Program-made: the position numbers and the translations under genes
Notes under the pieces: model-generated
Database searches by the model: none
Told to the model about the DNA's origin: nothing
What the model saw: the letters and a program-made list of their open reading frames with translations, nothing else
From: Ichthyophis bannanicus
Taxonomy: Eukaryota; Chordata; Amphibia; Gymnophiona; Ichthyophiidae
Length of the DNA stretch: 64,000 nucleotides
Direction of reading: 5' to 3'
NCBI GenBank assembly: GCA_033557465.1
Contig: CM066032.1
Coordinates: 60,486,955-60,550,954, forward strand
Part shown: one piece after another, positions 11,257 through 19,739 of the stretch
How positions within the stretch are numbered: position 1 is the stretch's first letter
Layout of the letters: each line of letters opens with the position of its first letter

Positions 11257-14235
11257 TTAGCCTTTATCTGAGTGTATCAAGGGGTTATCTGTGTTGCCAT
11301 AGTGCATGGAGAATAGATAGGTTTTTAGTTTTTTACGGAGTTCCATAATTTCGGTTATAGTTCGTAGGTCCTCCGGGAGGGAATTCCAAATAGATGGGGC
11401 TGCATGAGAAAAAGCTCTGTTGTTAGTTAATTCATTTGCTTTTATGAAATCATTAGGAGTGTTTAGTTTATTTGAGTATCCTTTTCTGTGCGTAGTTTTT
11501 TGGGATTCCATGCTGATTAGTTTGCTTAGTGGGATTGGAGCCATGTTATTTAAAGCTTTATATGTAGTTATTGTGGTTTTATATATTATCCTGCTTTGAA
11601 TTGGCAACCAGTGTAGGGAAGCTAATAATGGTGTTATGTGCTGGAATGAGTGTGCTTTCATTATAATTCTAGCTGCTGCGTTTTGTGCTAATTGGATTCT
11701 TTTTAAGTTTTGTTTCGTTATTCCTAATAGAATTAGGTTGGCAAAATCAAAGTGTGGGGTTATTGTGGCCTGGATTATATTGATGAAGTCTAGTTGGTGT
11801 ACTAAAGGGCGTAATTGTTTAAGGATTTTGAGTTTAAAATATATTTTCTTAATGGTGTTTCTGATGTGAGTATTCATCGTCAGATGTGTATCCAGAATAA
11901 CACCTAGGTATCTTATTTCATTTTTTATTTTAATGTCATGATTTTGTAATGTTATGTGGGTTGGGGGGATATATGATTGGTTTTTTGTTACAATTAGGAC
12001 TTCTGTTTTTGAATGATTAATGTGGAGGTTTTGAGCTTTTAGCCATGTTGTGATTTCATTGAAACAATCTGATAGTAGTTTTATTGGCAAATTAGGGATT
12101 GTGAATGGGATGTACATCATAATATCATCTGCATAAAGATGATAGTATACTCCGAATTTTTTAAAGATATCACAGACTGGTTTTATGTAAATATTAAACA
12201 GGAGGGCTGATAGTGCGGAGCCTTGTGGGAGTCCAATTTCTTGTTTATATATGGTTGATGTTTGGTTACCAATCCTTACATTTTGTGTTCGATTATTTAA
12301 GTAAGAGGTAAACCATTTGTGTACAGTGGCATTTATTCCTATTTGTTTCAGGTTATTAAGCATTATAGTGTGGTGAACACTATCAAATGCTGCCGAAATA
12401 TCAATAAATAAGAGTATAAATGCTTGTTTATGATTATCAATCCCTTTAAGTAGTACATCAGTTAAGACTGTTAAGAGTGTTTCAACTCCATGTTGAGGCC
12501 TAAATCCATATTGGTGCTCGTCAAGTGGGTAGGATGAATCTAGGTATTCCTGTGTTTGGATTTGTACCACTTTTTCTATTATTTTAGCCAAAAAAGGGAT
12601 ACTTGAGATGGGTCTGTATGATTTTGGTGATGTTTTGTCAAGCGTGTTGTTTTTGAGAATTGGACGGATTTGTGCATGTTTGAGCATAGATGGGAGGTTT
12701 CCTTGAAGTAACGAGAGGTTGACTATAGGGAGGATATATGATAGTAGTATTGGGAGTTTACTTTTTATCCATGTTACTGGGCATGGATCCAGAAAGGAAG
12801 TTGTAGTGTTGAGGTTAGAAATGATGTTCTTTAGTGCGTCTTTTGATATAGGGTGAAATTTTGACCATTCATCTGAGCAGTGATGGACTGTATTTATATT
12901 GTTTAGAGTCATTATAGGTTGCATAGATTTGTTTTGATAGTGGTTGGCTAAGATTTGTACCGAAATATCAGTGATTTCAGTGTTAGATGTTTGAGGATTA
13001 TTAGTAAGATTTCTAACAATGGAGAATAGTTCTCGTGGTCTGTTATAAGATTTTGATAATATTGCTGCGAAATAAGATTTTTTTGTATTATCTAAGGTCT
13101 CTTTGTATTTTGTGAGATAGTTGTTATATATTTCCTTGTTGATGATTGATTTGGTTTTGCGCCATTTATGTTCTATTTTTCTTAGTTCTTTTTTCATTTG
13201 TTTTAGCGTGTTGTTGAACCATGGTGTTCTGTTTATTTTTAAATTAGAGGGCTTTTTGATTCGTTGATCAATTTTGGCTGCATTGTTGATTGTGTCATGC
13301 CAGTTCTTGACAGCTTCGTCTAGATTCGTTGGGGATGATGAGAGGTAGGGTATTGTTGTATCCAAGAATTCAGTTTCATTAAATTTTTTGAATTTTGTAG
13401 TTGGATCACTTCGTGTGTTATTTTTAGTGTTATTGGTATGGAATGTGAAATTTGTTTTGATAATGTAATGATCAGACCAGGGTATTTGTGTGCATTCTAA
13501 GGAGTTTGTGTTGAATGACTTGTAGAGTGTGCTTGGGAGAAGAATAAGGTCAAGAGTGCCTCCTTTTATATGTGTTGTTGTATTGATTATTTGGTGAAAG
13601 TCCATGTCTGATATGGATTCTAGGAACAAGTTGGCTTCTGATGCTGGGAGTGAGGGGAGATTGAAGTCGCCAAGCATGATTATGGGATTATGTTCTGTAG
13701 ATGAGCCTAGGAATTCAATTAGAGAATCTAGGCTATCTGCTTTTTGATCAGGGGGTCTATATATTAGGCAAATTCTAAAGATGTTGGTTTTTATAATTAA
13801 TGTGTCAATATTGTTGGTTATGGTAGATGGTATTGTTCTTGCATTTAATCCCTTTTTTGTCATTATTAGTACTCCTCCTCCTTTTTTGTTGGTTCTATGT
13901 GTATAGTTTATATCGTAGTCATCGCTATTAAGTTGATTTAAGTAGACTGTATCCGTTTCAGTTAGCCATGTTTCCGTTACGCATAATATATCAGGTTTTG
14001 AGTCGGTTATTAAATCGTTGAATATGGGGAGTTTGTTTTTCATTGAGCGGGCATTTATAAGGATACAAGTTAGAAAAGTAGTATTGTTGGTGCTAATTTC
14101 ATTTTTTATTTGTAGTGAATTAGTTTGTTTTATTTGTATAAGTCTGTGGTAATTTATTTTTGCATGGTGGTTTGTGTTGGCATGTCCAATGTGGCTGTAA
14201 TTTCTAATTGTTGTTTGTATTATAGGGATTGCCAT
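11257..14235 (-). CDS. L2-type LINE ORF: AP endonuclease plus reverse transcriptase, intact
   Basis: One uninterrupted frame of 992 codons, starting MAIPIIQTTIRNYSH. The AP endonuclease domain (about residues 55-270) shows ILINARSMKNKL, DILCVTETWL, IIMLGDFNLP, GGTLDLIL and WSDHYII, so the catalytic Asn, Glu, Asp and His are kept. The RT domain (about 530-800) shows YRPISSIPFLAKIIEKV, QYGFRPQHGVETLL, FIDISAAFDSVHH, GLPQGSALSALLFN and YHLYADDIMMY. The C-terminal part (LHWLPIQSRIIYKT, AAPSIWNSLPEDLR) is typical of L2. The base composition is strongly AT-rich compared with the flippase exons. No stop or frameshift is seen, so the copy is young or was active recently; activity itself is not shown. 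Confidence 0.9.
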   Translation of the reverse strand: MAIPIIQTTIRNYSHIGHANTNHHAKINYHRLIQIKQTNSLQIKNEISTNNTTFLTCILINARSMKNKLPIFNDLITDSKPDILCVTETWLTETDTVYLNQLNSDDYDINYTHRTNKKGGGVLIMTKKGLNARTIPSTITNNIDTLIIKTNIFRICLIYRPPDQKADSLDSLIEFLGSSTEHNPIIMLGDFNLPSLPASEANLFLESISDMDFHQIINTTTHIKGGTLDLILLPSTLYKSFNTNSLECTQIPWSDHYIIKTNFTFHTNNTKNNTRSDPTTKFKKFNETEFLDTTIPYLSSSPTNLDEAVKNWHDTINNAAKIDQRIKKPSNLKINRTPWFNNTLKQMKKELRKIEHKWRKTKSIINKEIYNNYLTKYKETLDNTKKSYFAAILSKSYNRPRELFSIVRNLTNNPQTSNTEITDISVQILANHYQNKSMQPIMTLNNINTVHHCSDEWSKFHPISKDALKNIISNLNTTTSFLDPCPVTWIKSKLPILLSYILPIVNLSLLQGNLPSMLKHAQIRPILKNNTLDKTSPKSYRPISSIPFLAKIIEKVVQIQTQEYLDSSYPLDEHQYGFRPQHGVETLLTVLTDVLLKGIDNHKQAFILLFIDISAAFDSVHHTIMLNNLKQIGINATVHKWFTSYLNNRTQNVRIGNQTSTIYKQEIGLPQGSALSALLFNIYIKPVCDIFKKFGVYYHLYADDIMMYIPFTIPNLPIKLLSDCFNEITTWLKAQNLHINHSKTEVLIVTKNQSYIPPTHITLQNHDIKIKNEIRYLGVILDTHLTMNTHIRNTIKKIYFKLKILKQLRPLVHQLDFINIIQATITPHFDFANLILLGITKQNLKRIQLAQNAAARIIMKAHSFQHITPLLASLHWLPIQSRIIYKTTITTYKALNNMAPIPLSKLISMESQKTTHRKGYSNKLNTPNDFIKANELTNNRAFSHAAPSIWNSLPEDLRTITEIMELRKKLKTYLFSMHYGNTDNPLIHSDKG

Positions 14236-14399
14236 GTGATTTTTAGGTGTTAAGCTTAGTGTTAGGTCAATTAAGATTGTTAATAATATACAGCTTTATG
14301 TTATTTTAGTATCTTAGTGTTTGAGCGTGACATGTTCAATAAATGGAGGGTGTTTGTTGTGGGTTATGTTGCTAGCAGTTGGTTTGTGTCTAAGAGTAG

Positions 14400-14640
14400 C
14401 AATAACAGTTATCTAATACTGGCAACAGTTGTATCTTATACAAAGTGAAAAGTTAGTTGCAACAGTGATGAGACAGACAGTAGTTAAAGAATTACTTGTA
14501 ACAGTATGAATCATGCAGTGGTTATAAAATGATTTACTTGGCTGCAGTATAAAATCAGGCTGTAGTTATAAGTCAGATGGTTGTTAAAAATGACTTACTG
14601 GCAACAGTAGAAATCTCACTGTGGTTATAATTGAAATACT
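14400..14640 (-). promoter_or_regulatory. Monomer-like repeats upstream of the L2 ORF
   Basis: Four to five imperfect units of about 45-60 bp share the phrases ACTTACTGGCAACAGTA, AATC, and GTGGTTATAA in the same order. On the element's strand they lie 165-400 bp upstream of the ORF start. In LINEs with known 5' repeats such monomers carry promoter activity. Here that role is inference. Confidence 0.5.
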
Positions 14641-14678
14641 TTCAATAGTAAACATATGACAGTGGCATTTGGCATTCC

Positions 14679-14714
14679 CCCCCCCCCCCCCAACACACAC
14701 ACACACACACACAC
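14679..14714. repeat. Poly-C and (CA)n microsatellite
   Basis: A run of about 14 C followed by about 10 CA units. Confidence 0.9.
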
Positions 14715-15009
14715 TTTGCATAAGTGTCCCAGATTTGCCTGCAGAATATCTGGTAACCTTACATTGTTTCCTATGCAGTCTAGACTAGATTTGGAGTGAT
14801 CTTGATGATAACATATGAGCTTGCCCCGACAATATGAGAGATGATACATCTCTCCTTCGACCATATATGCCATCCAGACGACACGGCTTCCATACATCCA
14901 TTATTGAAAAGCTCTAAGCTAGACCCCGCAGAACCCAACTCATACAGGCCTAATTCAAACCTGCAACCTTCCTTGCTAAAATAATTTAAAAAGTTGTCTT
15001 GTTTCAATT

Positions 15010-15285
15010 AACAGGATTACATTAACCTAAATGCACCTCTTGACCCACACCTACATGGCTTCCACTCTGGTCACGGAGTTGAGACTCTGCTAATCTCCCT
15101 CATTGATCGACTCATGAAAGGCAGTGTAAATAGCTTATGTATATAGTTAACCCCGTTATCCAAGTTTGTATTCCTGTTCCATGTAAAACCTGACAGCTTG
15201 TGTTTTGGTCGTTCAGTTATAATGTAAACCGCGCTGATGCTAAATAGCGCGGTATATAAGAAATTGTAATAAATAAATTTGCATT
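15010..15285 (+). mobile_element. Internally deleted L2-type element
   Basis: It begins with an RT remnant (LDPHLHGFHSGHGVETLLIS then LIDRLMKG), the same block as QYGFRPQHGVETLL in the intact L2. It then jumps directly to an L2 3' UTR ending ACCGCGCT (15228-15235), AGCGCGGT (15246-15253), TATATAAG and (AAT)n. The YADD and C-terminal parts are missing. This is how LINE-derived non-autonomous elements arise. Confidence 0.7.
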
Positions 15286-15489
15286 GATAAAGGTTGTGTC
15301 ATTAATGGACTGAGTTGTTGTGCTAGCCACAGTACACTGATAAACAGATTAATTAGTATTGCTAGTGTATAGTGATACTGAATCTAACAATGATAGGTAG
15401 CTGAGATGAAAGGAGAGTAGTCTAGTGTAATTAAACAAAATCTAATTAGGAGGATATATTAGTTATAGGAATGTTCCAGGATGGAAGTA

Positions 15490-16650
15490 CTTGCTGCGTT
15501 TGCGGCTATAGCAGGAAGGATGATGGTATGCGAGCTCGACCCTAGGGGAGCTCTAGCTGTAGACGAAGTCGTAGCTAGTCCTTGTTTCGTTGTTATCCGA
15601 GTCTCTGGTCAGTTCTTGTGTGTTTCTTAATCGCCGTTGCCTAAGGGCCGTGCCAAAGGGCCCTCTTGCGCGGCCCTCAGGCGCGGGCACGCACGGCGCG
15701 TGCACGCCTGGTTGCGGGTTCTTTTTCAATGTGCCGCGCTGGAGAGCAAAAGGAGCAAAAGGAGCTTGTGGCTGCTTGCGGGCTCCTTTTCAGTGTGCCG
15801 CGCTGCCCCGATTGGGCAGCTGAAGAGCCAGAGGCGTTCTGGTGTGGTCGGAGCTCAATCCCTCCTGGGAGAGCACGCGGGGGAGCAAAAGGAGCTTGTG
15901 GCTGCTTGCGGGCTCCTTTTCAGTGTGCCGCGCTGCCCCGATTGGGCAGCTGAAGAGCCGGAGGCGTTCTGGTTTGGTCGGAGCTCAATCCCTCCTGGGA
16001 GAGCACGCGGGGGAGCAAAAGGAGCTTGTGGCTGCTTGCGGGCTCCTTTTCAGTGTGCCGCGCTGCCCCGATTGGGCAGCTGAAGAGCCGGAGACGTTCT
16101 GGTGTGGTCGGAGCTCAATCCCTCCTGGGAGAGCACGCGGGGGAGCAAAAGGAGCTTGTGGCTGCTTGCGGGCTCCTTTTCAGTGTGCCGCGCTGCCCCG
16201 ATTGGGCAGCTGAAGAGCCGGAGGCGTTCTGGTGTGGTCGGAGCTCAATCCCTCCTGGGAGAGCACGCGGGGGAGCAAAAGGAGCTTGTGGCTGCTTGCG
16301 GGCTCCTTTTCAGTGTGCCGCGCTGCCCCGATTGGGCAGCTGAAGAGCCGGAGGCGTTCTGGTGTGGTCGGAGCTCAATCCCTCCTGGGAGAGCACGCAG
16401 GGGAGCAAAAGACCACCACAGATGGAGACCTGGAGGCCCAAGGACAAGGTTGAGAAGACCGTCTTCAACAGCACCTTCACCTTACGATCCTGCTGAACCC
16501 TGAGGGCTGTATCCCCTCAACTGGAATATAAAACTCAGCAGAGAACTTTTAGTTTACTTTTAAAACCAGAAGAGAGAGCTTTTAGTTTAAATTTAAAAAC
16601 AGCAGAGAGCTTTTAGCTTAAATCAAATAAGAGTATAGCTTAGCAAAGAA
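15490..16650. repeat. GC-rich repeat block around a 130-bp tandem array
   Basis: A block unlike its AT-rich surroundings. It has a GC-rich lead-in with GCGCG-rich words (15660-15720), the 130-bp array, a short unique stretch, and then three loosely repeated units with GAGAGCTTTTAGTTTAAA near 16530-16625. No protein or RNA gene is recognised. It could be a non-coding LTR-type element, but no terminal repeats were found. Confidence 0.45.
15751..16410 (+). repeat. 130-bp tandem array, five near-identical copies
   Basis: The phrase GGAGCTTGTGGCTGCTTGCG occurs at 15761, 15891, 16021, 16151 and 16281, an exact 130-bp period, with only a few base differences between units. The sixth unit ends at 16410. 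Since 130 is not a multiple of three, each unit appears in all three frames in turn, giving overlapping apparent ORFs that all end in the same RLGS-stop. They are artefacts of the array. Confidence 0.95.
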
Positions 16651-16913
16651 GGAAGAATAGGGTAAAATATTCTTTGAGGTGAAAGAAGTAAATTGTTTCT
16701 AGATACCTTTACAAAGAGGCCTTCCACTAGGAGGCAAGAGATCTGGGAATTTGTTTTAAATAGGTGCTAAAGTCACACGAAAGGTCAAAGGGGCAATTGG
16801 ATATGCTCCTTCTATCAAAGCAAGGGCTGTGTGAATTGCCCAGGAACTTGTTAACAGATTACCTTAGAAGCACAAGTCTAGGACCTGTGTAGCAACCCAG
16901 CCTTTTCTAAGGG

Positions 16914-16984
16914 GTATGTTTACTAAACAGCGGTAGCGGCTTCCGTGCGATATCAGAGCCGCTACCGCTGTTTAGTAAACATAC
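16914..16984. repeat. Perfect 28-bp palindrome with 15-base loop
   Basis: The arms 16914-16941 (GTATGTTTACTAAACAGCGG then TAGCGGCT) and 16957-16984 are exact reverse complements, and near-complementarity continues a few bases outward. It is a miniature foldback element or a very strong RNA hairpin on either strand. Confidence 0.9.
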
Positions 16985-17329
16985 TCCTAAGTGTTAGTTC
17001 TGTCCCACCCACCCCAACTCCTGGCATAATCTTAGCTTTATAGGCTCTTAAACCTATTAAAGGGGGAAGGGTGGCCAAAGTCACTTTGAGGTTCAGCTGG
17101 TTATCACCACCAGGAATAGATTAAGGCCCTGAAGTTAATTAATCTTGAGGTAAGCAAAGTTCCTTAAAGGTAATTGGTATAGCTGTATCAGTACAAGTAT
17201 CCCCAGCAACTGTAAGAAAGTAAACTAATTAAACAGCTTTACAAAACCTTAAAACTAAAATGCAGACAGCAGTCCAGCAGTGAGATGGGGGCTATTAAGT
17301 CTTTTTCATTGAGTGTCCTATGTATGATT

Positions 17330-18060
17330 TTCTCCCAGTTGGTGAGGTGTCTTATGTGTGTACTAGGTGCAAGGAGCTCTTTGTCCTCAGCGAATGAGTC
17401 CGATCTCTGGAGGCTAGAGTAGCAGACTTGGGAGGACATAAGGAAAAGGAAGAGGTAAATAGATGAGATCTACAGGGACATAGTACTGAAGTCCCACCTC
17501 CAATCCGGCAGCCTCTCAGTTGCCATGGAGGAGAGAAGTCATGTGAAAGGAGAGCATCACTTTGGTGTGGCAGGAAGTGATCCTGTAGCTAGGACCTGTC
17601 TGCCAGGAGATGTAAAACCTTCTCACACTGAGGAAGTTTCTCCAGGGCTACATGCCGATGAGGGATGGGTTAGTACAGTTGTTTATAGTTGGCAATTTGA
17701 TCATTAGGCATGTAGATAGCTGGATGGCTGGTGGATGTGAGGATCGCCTGGTAACATGCCTGTCTGGTGCAAAGGTAGCAGACCTCACAAGTGTGGGAGG
17801 GAGGTTCTGCAGGCCAAATTTAGGTTTTTAGATAGGAAGTTGAAATTCAGAACTTCCAGGGTAGCGTTCTCTGAAATGCTTTATGTTCCAGGTGCAGGAC
17901 ACCAAAGTCAGGCAGAGTTCTGAAGTCTCAAATCGTGGATGAGACAATGGTACAAAGAACAGGGTTTTGGATTTGTCAGGAACTGGGCAACATTCTGGGG
18001 AAGAGAGGGGCTCTTCTGAAGGGATGGGTTCCACCTTAACCAGGATGGAACTAGGCTGCT
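17330..18060 (+). pseudogene. CR1 ORF1 remnant
   Basis: The translation near 17345 includes YVCTRCKELFVL, the CxxC-type start common in CR1 ORF1. Later parts align with the better preserved ORF1 at 39394-39786 (AAATTTAGG through TGAAATTCAGAACTTCCAGG, and the GGATGGAAC end). No long frame survives. Confidence 0.6.
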
Positions 18061-18284
18061 GGCATTAACCTTTAAATAGAGCAGCTTTTAAACTAGACAG
18101 TAGGGCAAAGCCAACAATCGACCAGGAGCGCATAGTTCGGAAGGATGTATCCTTGAAGGATACTAACAAAACAGGGAAGTTAGGACATCTTGACAGAGAG
18201 GTTCCAACAAAGGTAAAGGTAACCCAGATATCCTTCAGTACAGAGCTGAAAGATTCCACATTACACCTATCAACTGATAATCAG

Positions 18285-18427
18285 ATGCTTGCCCCAATAC
18301 AAGCATTGTGGAATCTGTGTCTGTTGGGGAAACTGCTAGGTACTTGTGACCTAGATTGGCCACTGTTGGAAACAGGATACTGGGCTTGATGGACCTTGGT
18401 CTGACCAAGTATGGCATATCTTATGTT
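18285..18427 (+). mobile_element. Severely 5'-truncated CR1 tail inside another CR1
   Basis: It contains the CR1 3' end (CAAGCATTGTGGAA... TGGGCTTGATGGACCTTGGT...CATATCTTATG) between ORF1 and the endonuclease of the surrounding CR1. In the copy at 39990 the same host positions are contiguous. It is therefore a nested insertion. Confidence 0.7.
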
Positions 18428-18726
18428 AAATAAAATACAACCTCTAAAATGCCTATATGCAAACGCTAGAAGTCCAAAAAATAAGATGGGAGAGCTAGAA
18501 TATATAGCACTGGATGAAAGGTTAGATATGATTGGTATCTCAGAGACCTAGTGGAAGGAGGACAACCAATGGGACACAGTGATACCTGGGTATAAACTAT
18601 ATCACAATGATAGAGTAGATCAAATTGATGGAGGGGTTGCGCTCTGTGTTAGAGAGGGCATTGAGTCAGAAAGGATTAAAGTTTTGCAGAAAACAAAAAT
18701 ACACAGTAGAATCTCTATAGATAGAA

Positions 18727-19398
18727 ATGCCATGTAAAAAGCAGAAGGCGGTGGCAGTGGAAGTGTACTTTCGACTGCCTGGCCCGAATGAACAGATGAA
18801 TGAGGAAATGCTAAAAGAAATCAAGGAAGCTAACAAAAGTTACAACACAGTAATAATGGGTGATTTAAATTACTCTGGTATCGACTGGATCAATGTCATA
18901 GTAGGACATGCTAGAGAGATAAAGTTTCTAGATGAAATAAATGACTGCTTCTTGGAGCAGCTGGTTGATGAATCGACAAGAGGGGAAGCTATTTTTGATC
19001 TAGTCCTTAGTGGAACACAAGATCTGGTGCAAGAGATAAGGGTTTTGGGGCCACTTGACAACAGCGATCATAGCATGATCGCATTAGATTTAATAAATGG
19101 AAGAAAGACGGCAAGGAAATCCACAGTACTACCTTTTAATTTTCAAAACAGAGACTGTGATAAAATGAAGAAAATTGTTAAGAAAAAACTAAAAGGAGCA
19201 GCTGCAAAGGTTAAAGATTTACATCAAGTATGGGTGTTGTTTAAAAATACTATCTTGGAAGACCAGAACAGATGTATTCCATGCTTTAAGAAAAGTGGAA
19301 GGAAGGCCAAAAAACTGCCAGCATGGTTTAAAGGTGAAGTCAGAGAGTCTATTGTTGCCAAAAAAAGCATCCTTCAGGAAATGGAAAAAGTAGCCTAA
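18727..19398 (+). pseudogene. CR1 endonuclease domain, partial
   Basis: An open stretch of 223 codons with VIMGDLNYSGIDWINV (GDxN motif), GEAIFDLVLSG, and LDNSDHSMIALDL (SDH motif) of the CR1 AP endonuclease, running into the linker. The N-terminal part, upstream of 18720, is interrupted by stops (a TAG in the SETW block). Confidence 0.8.
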
Positions 19399-19739
19399 TG
19401 ATGAACATCAGAAACAACATAAGCATTAGCAAGTTAGATGCAAGGCATTGATAAGGCAGGCAAAGAGAAAATTTGAAAAGAAGCTTGCTATGGAAGCAAA
19501 AATGCATAATAAAAACTTTTTCAAGTACATTCATAGCAAAAAACCTGTGAAAGAGTCAGTTGGACCACTGGATGATAGAGGGGTAAAAGGGGCGTTAAGG
19601 GAGGACAAAGCCATAGCAGAGACTCTGAATGAATTCTTTGCTTTGGTCTTTACTGAAGAAGATGTAGGGAAGTTACCCGTGCCTGAAATGGCATATAAGT
19701 GGATGTAGTGGAAGAATTGAAAGAAATATCAATAAACTG

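Larger units (their letters stand above)
10938..14715 (-). mobile_element. L2-type LINE, nearly full length with an open ORF
   Basis: The 3' end (minus) is at 10938 with an (AAAT)n tail, preceded by AACCGCAACTGAA...GATGCGGGTTATAA, the hairpin-type end shared with the SINEs here. It has a 992-codon ORF (11257-14235), and upstream of it a region with monomer-like repeats (about 14400-14640), then a CA and poly-C microsatellite at 14679-14714 that probably lies at or beyond the 5' end. It is inserted at the gag end of the DIRS element. A minus-strand frame at 14780-15005 could be more DIRS, but I am not sure. Confidence 0.85.

Noticed and set aside
14780..15005. Second DIRS gag fragment upstream of the L2 (FELGLYELGSAGS, NNGCMEAVSSG)
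   Set aside because: The resemblance to DIRS gag is only an impression and cannot be supported without a search, so no feature is called.
15637..16503. Overlapping Cys-rich open frames, apparently repeat proteins
   Set aside because: They are the same 130-bp unit read in successive frames because 130 is not divisible by three; all end in the same stop. No promoter or splice context.
18727..19398. 223-codon open frame as a host gene
   Set aside because: GDxN, LDLVLSG and SDH motifs identify it as CR1 endonuclease.
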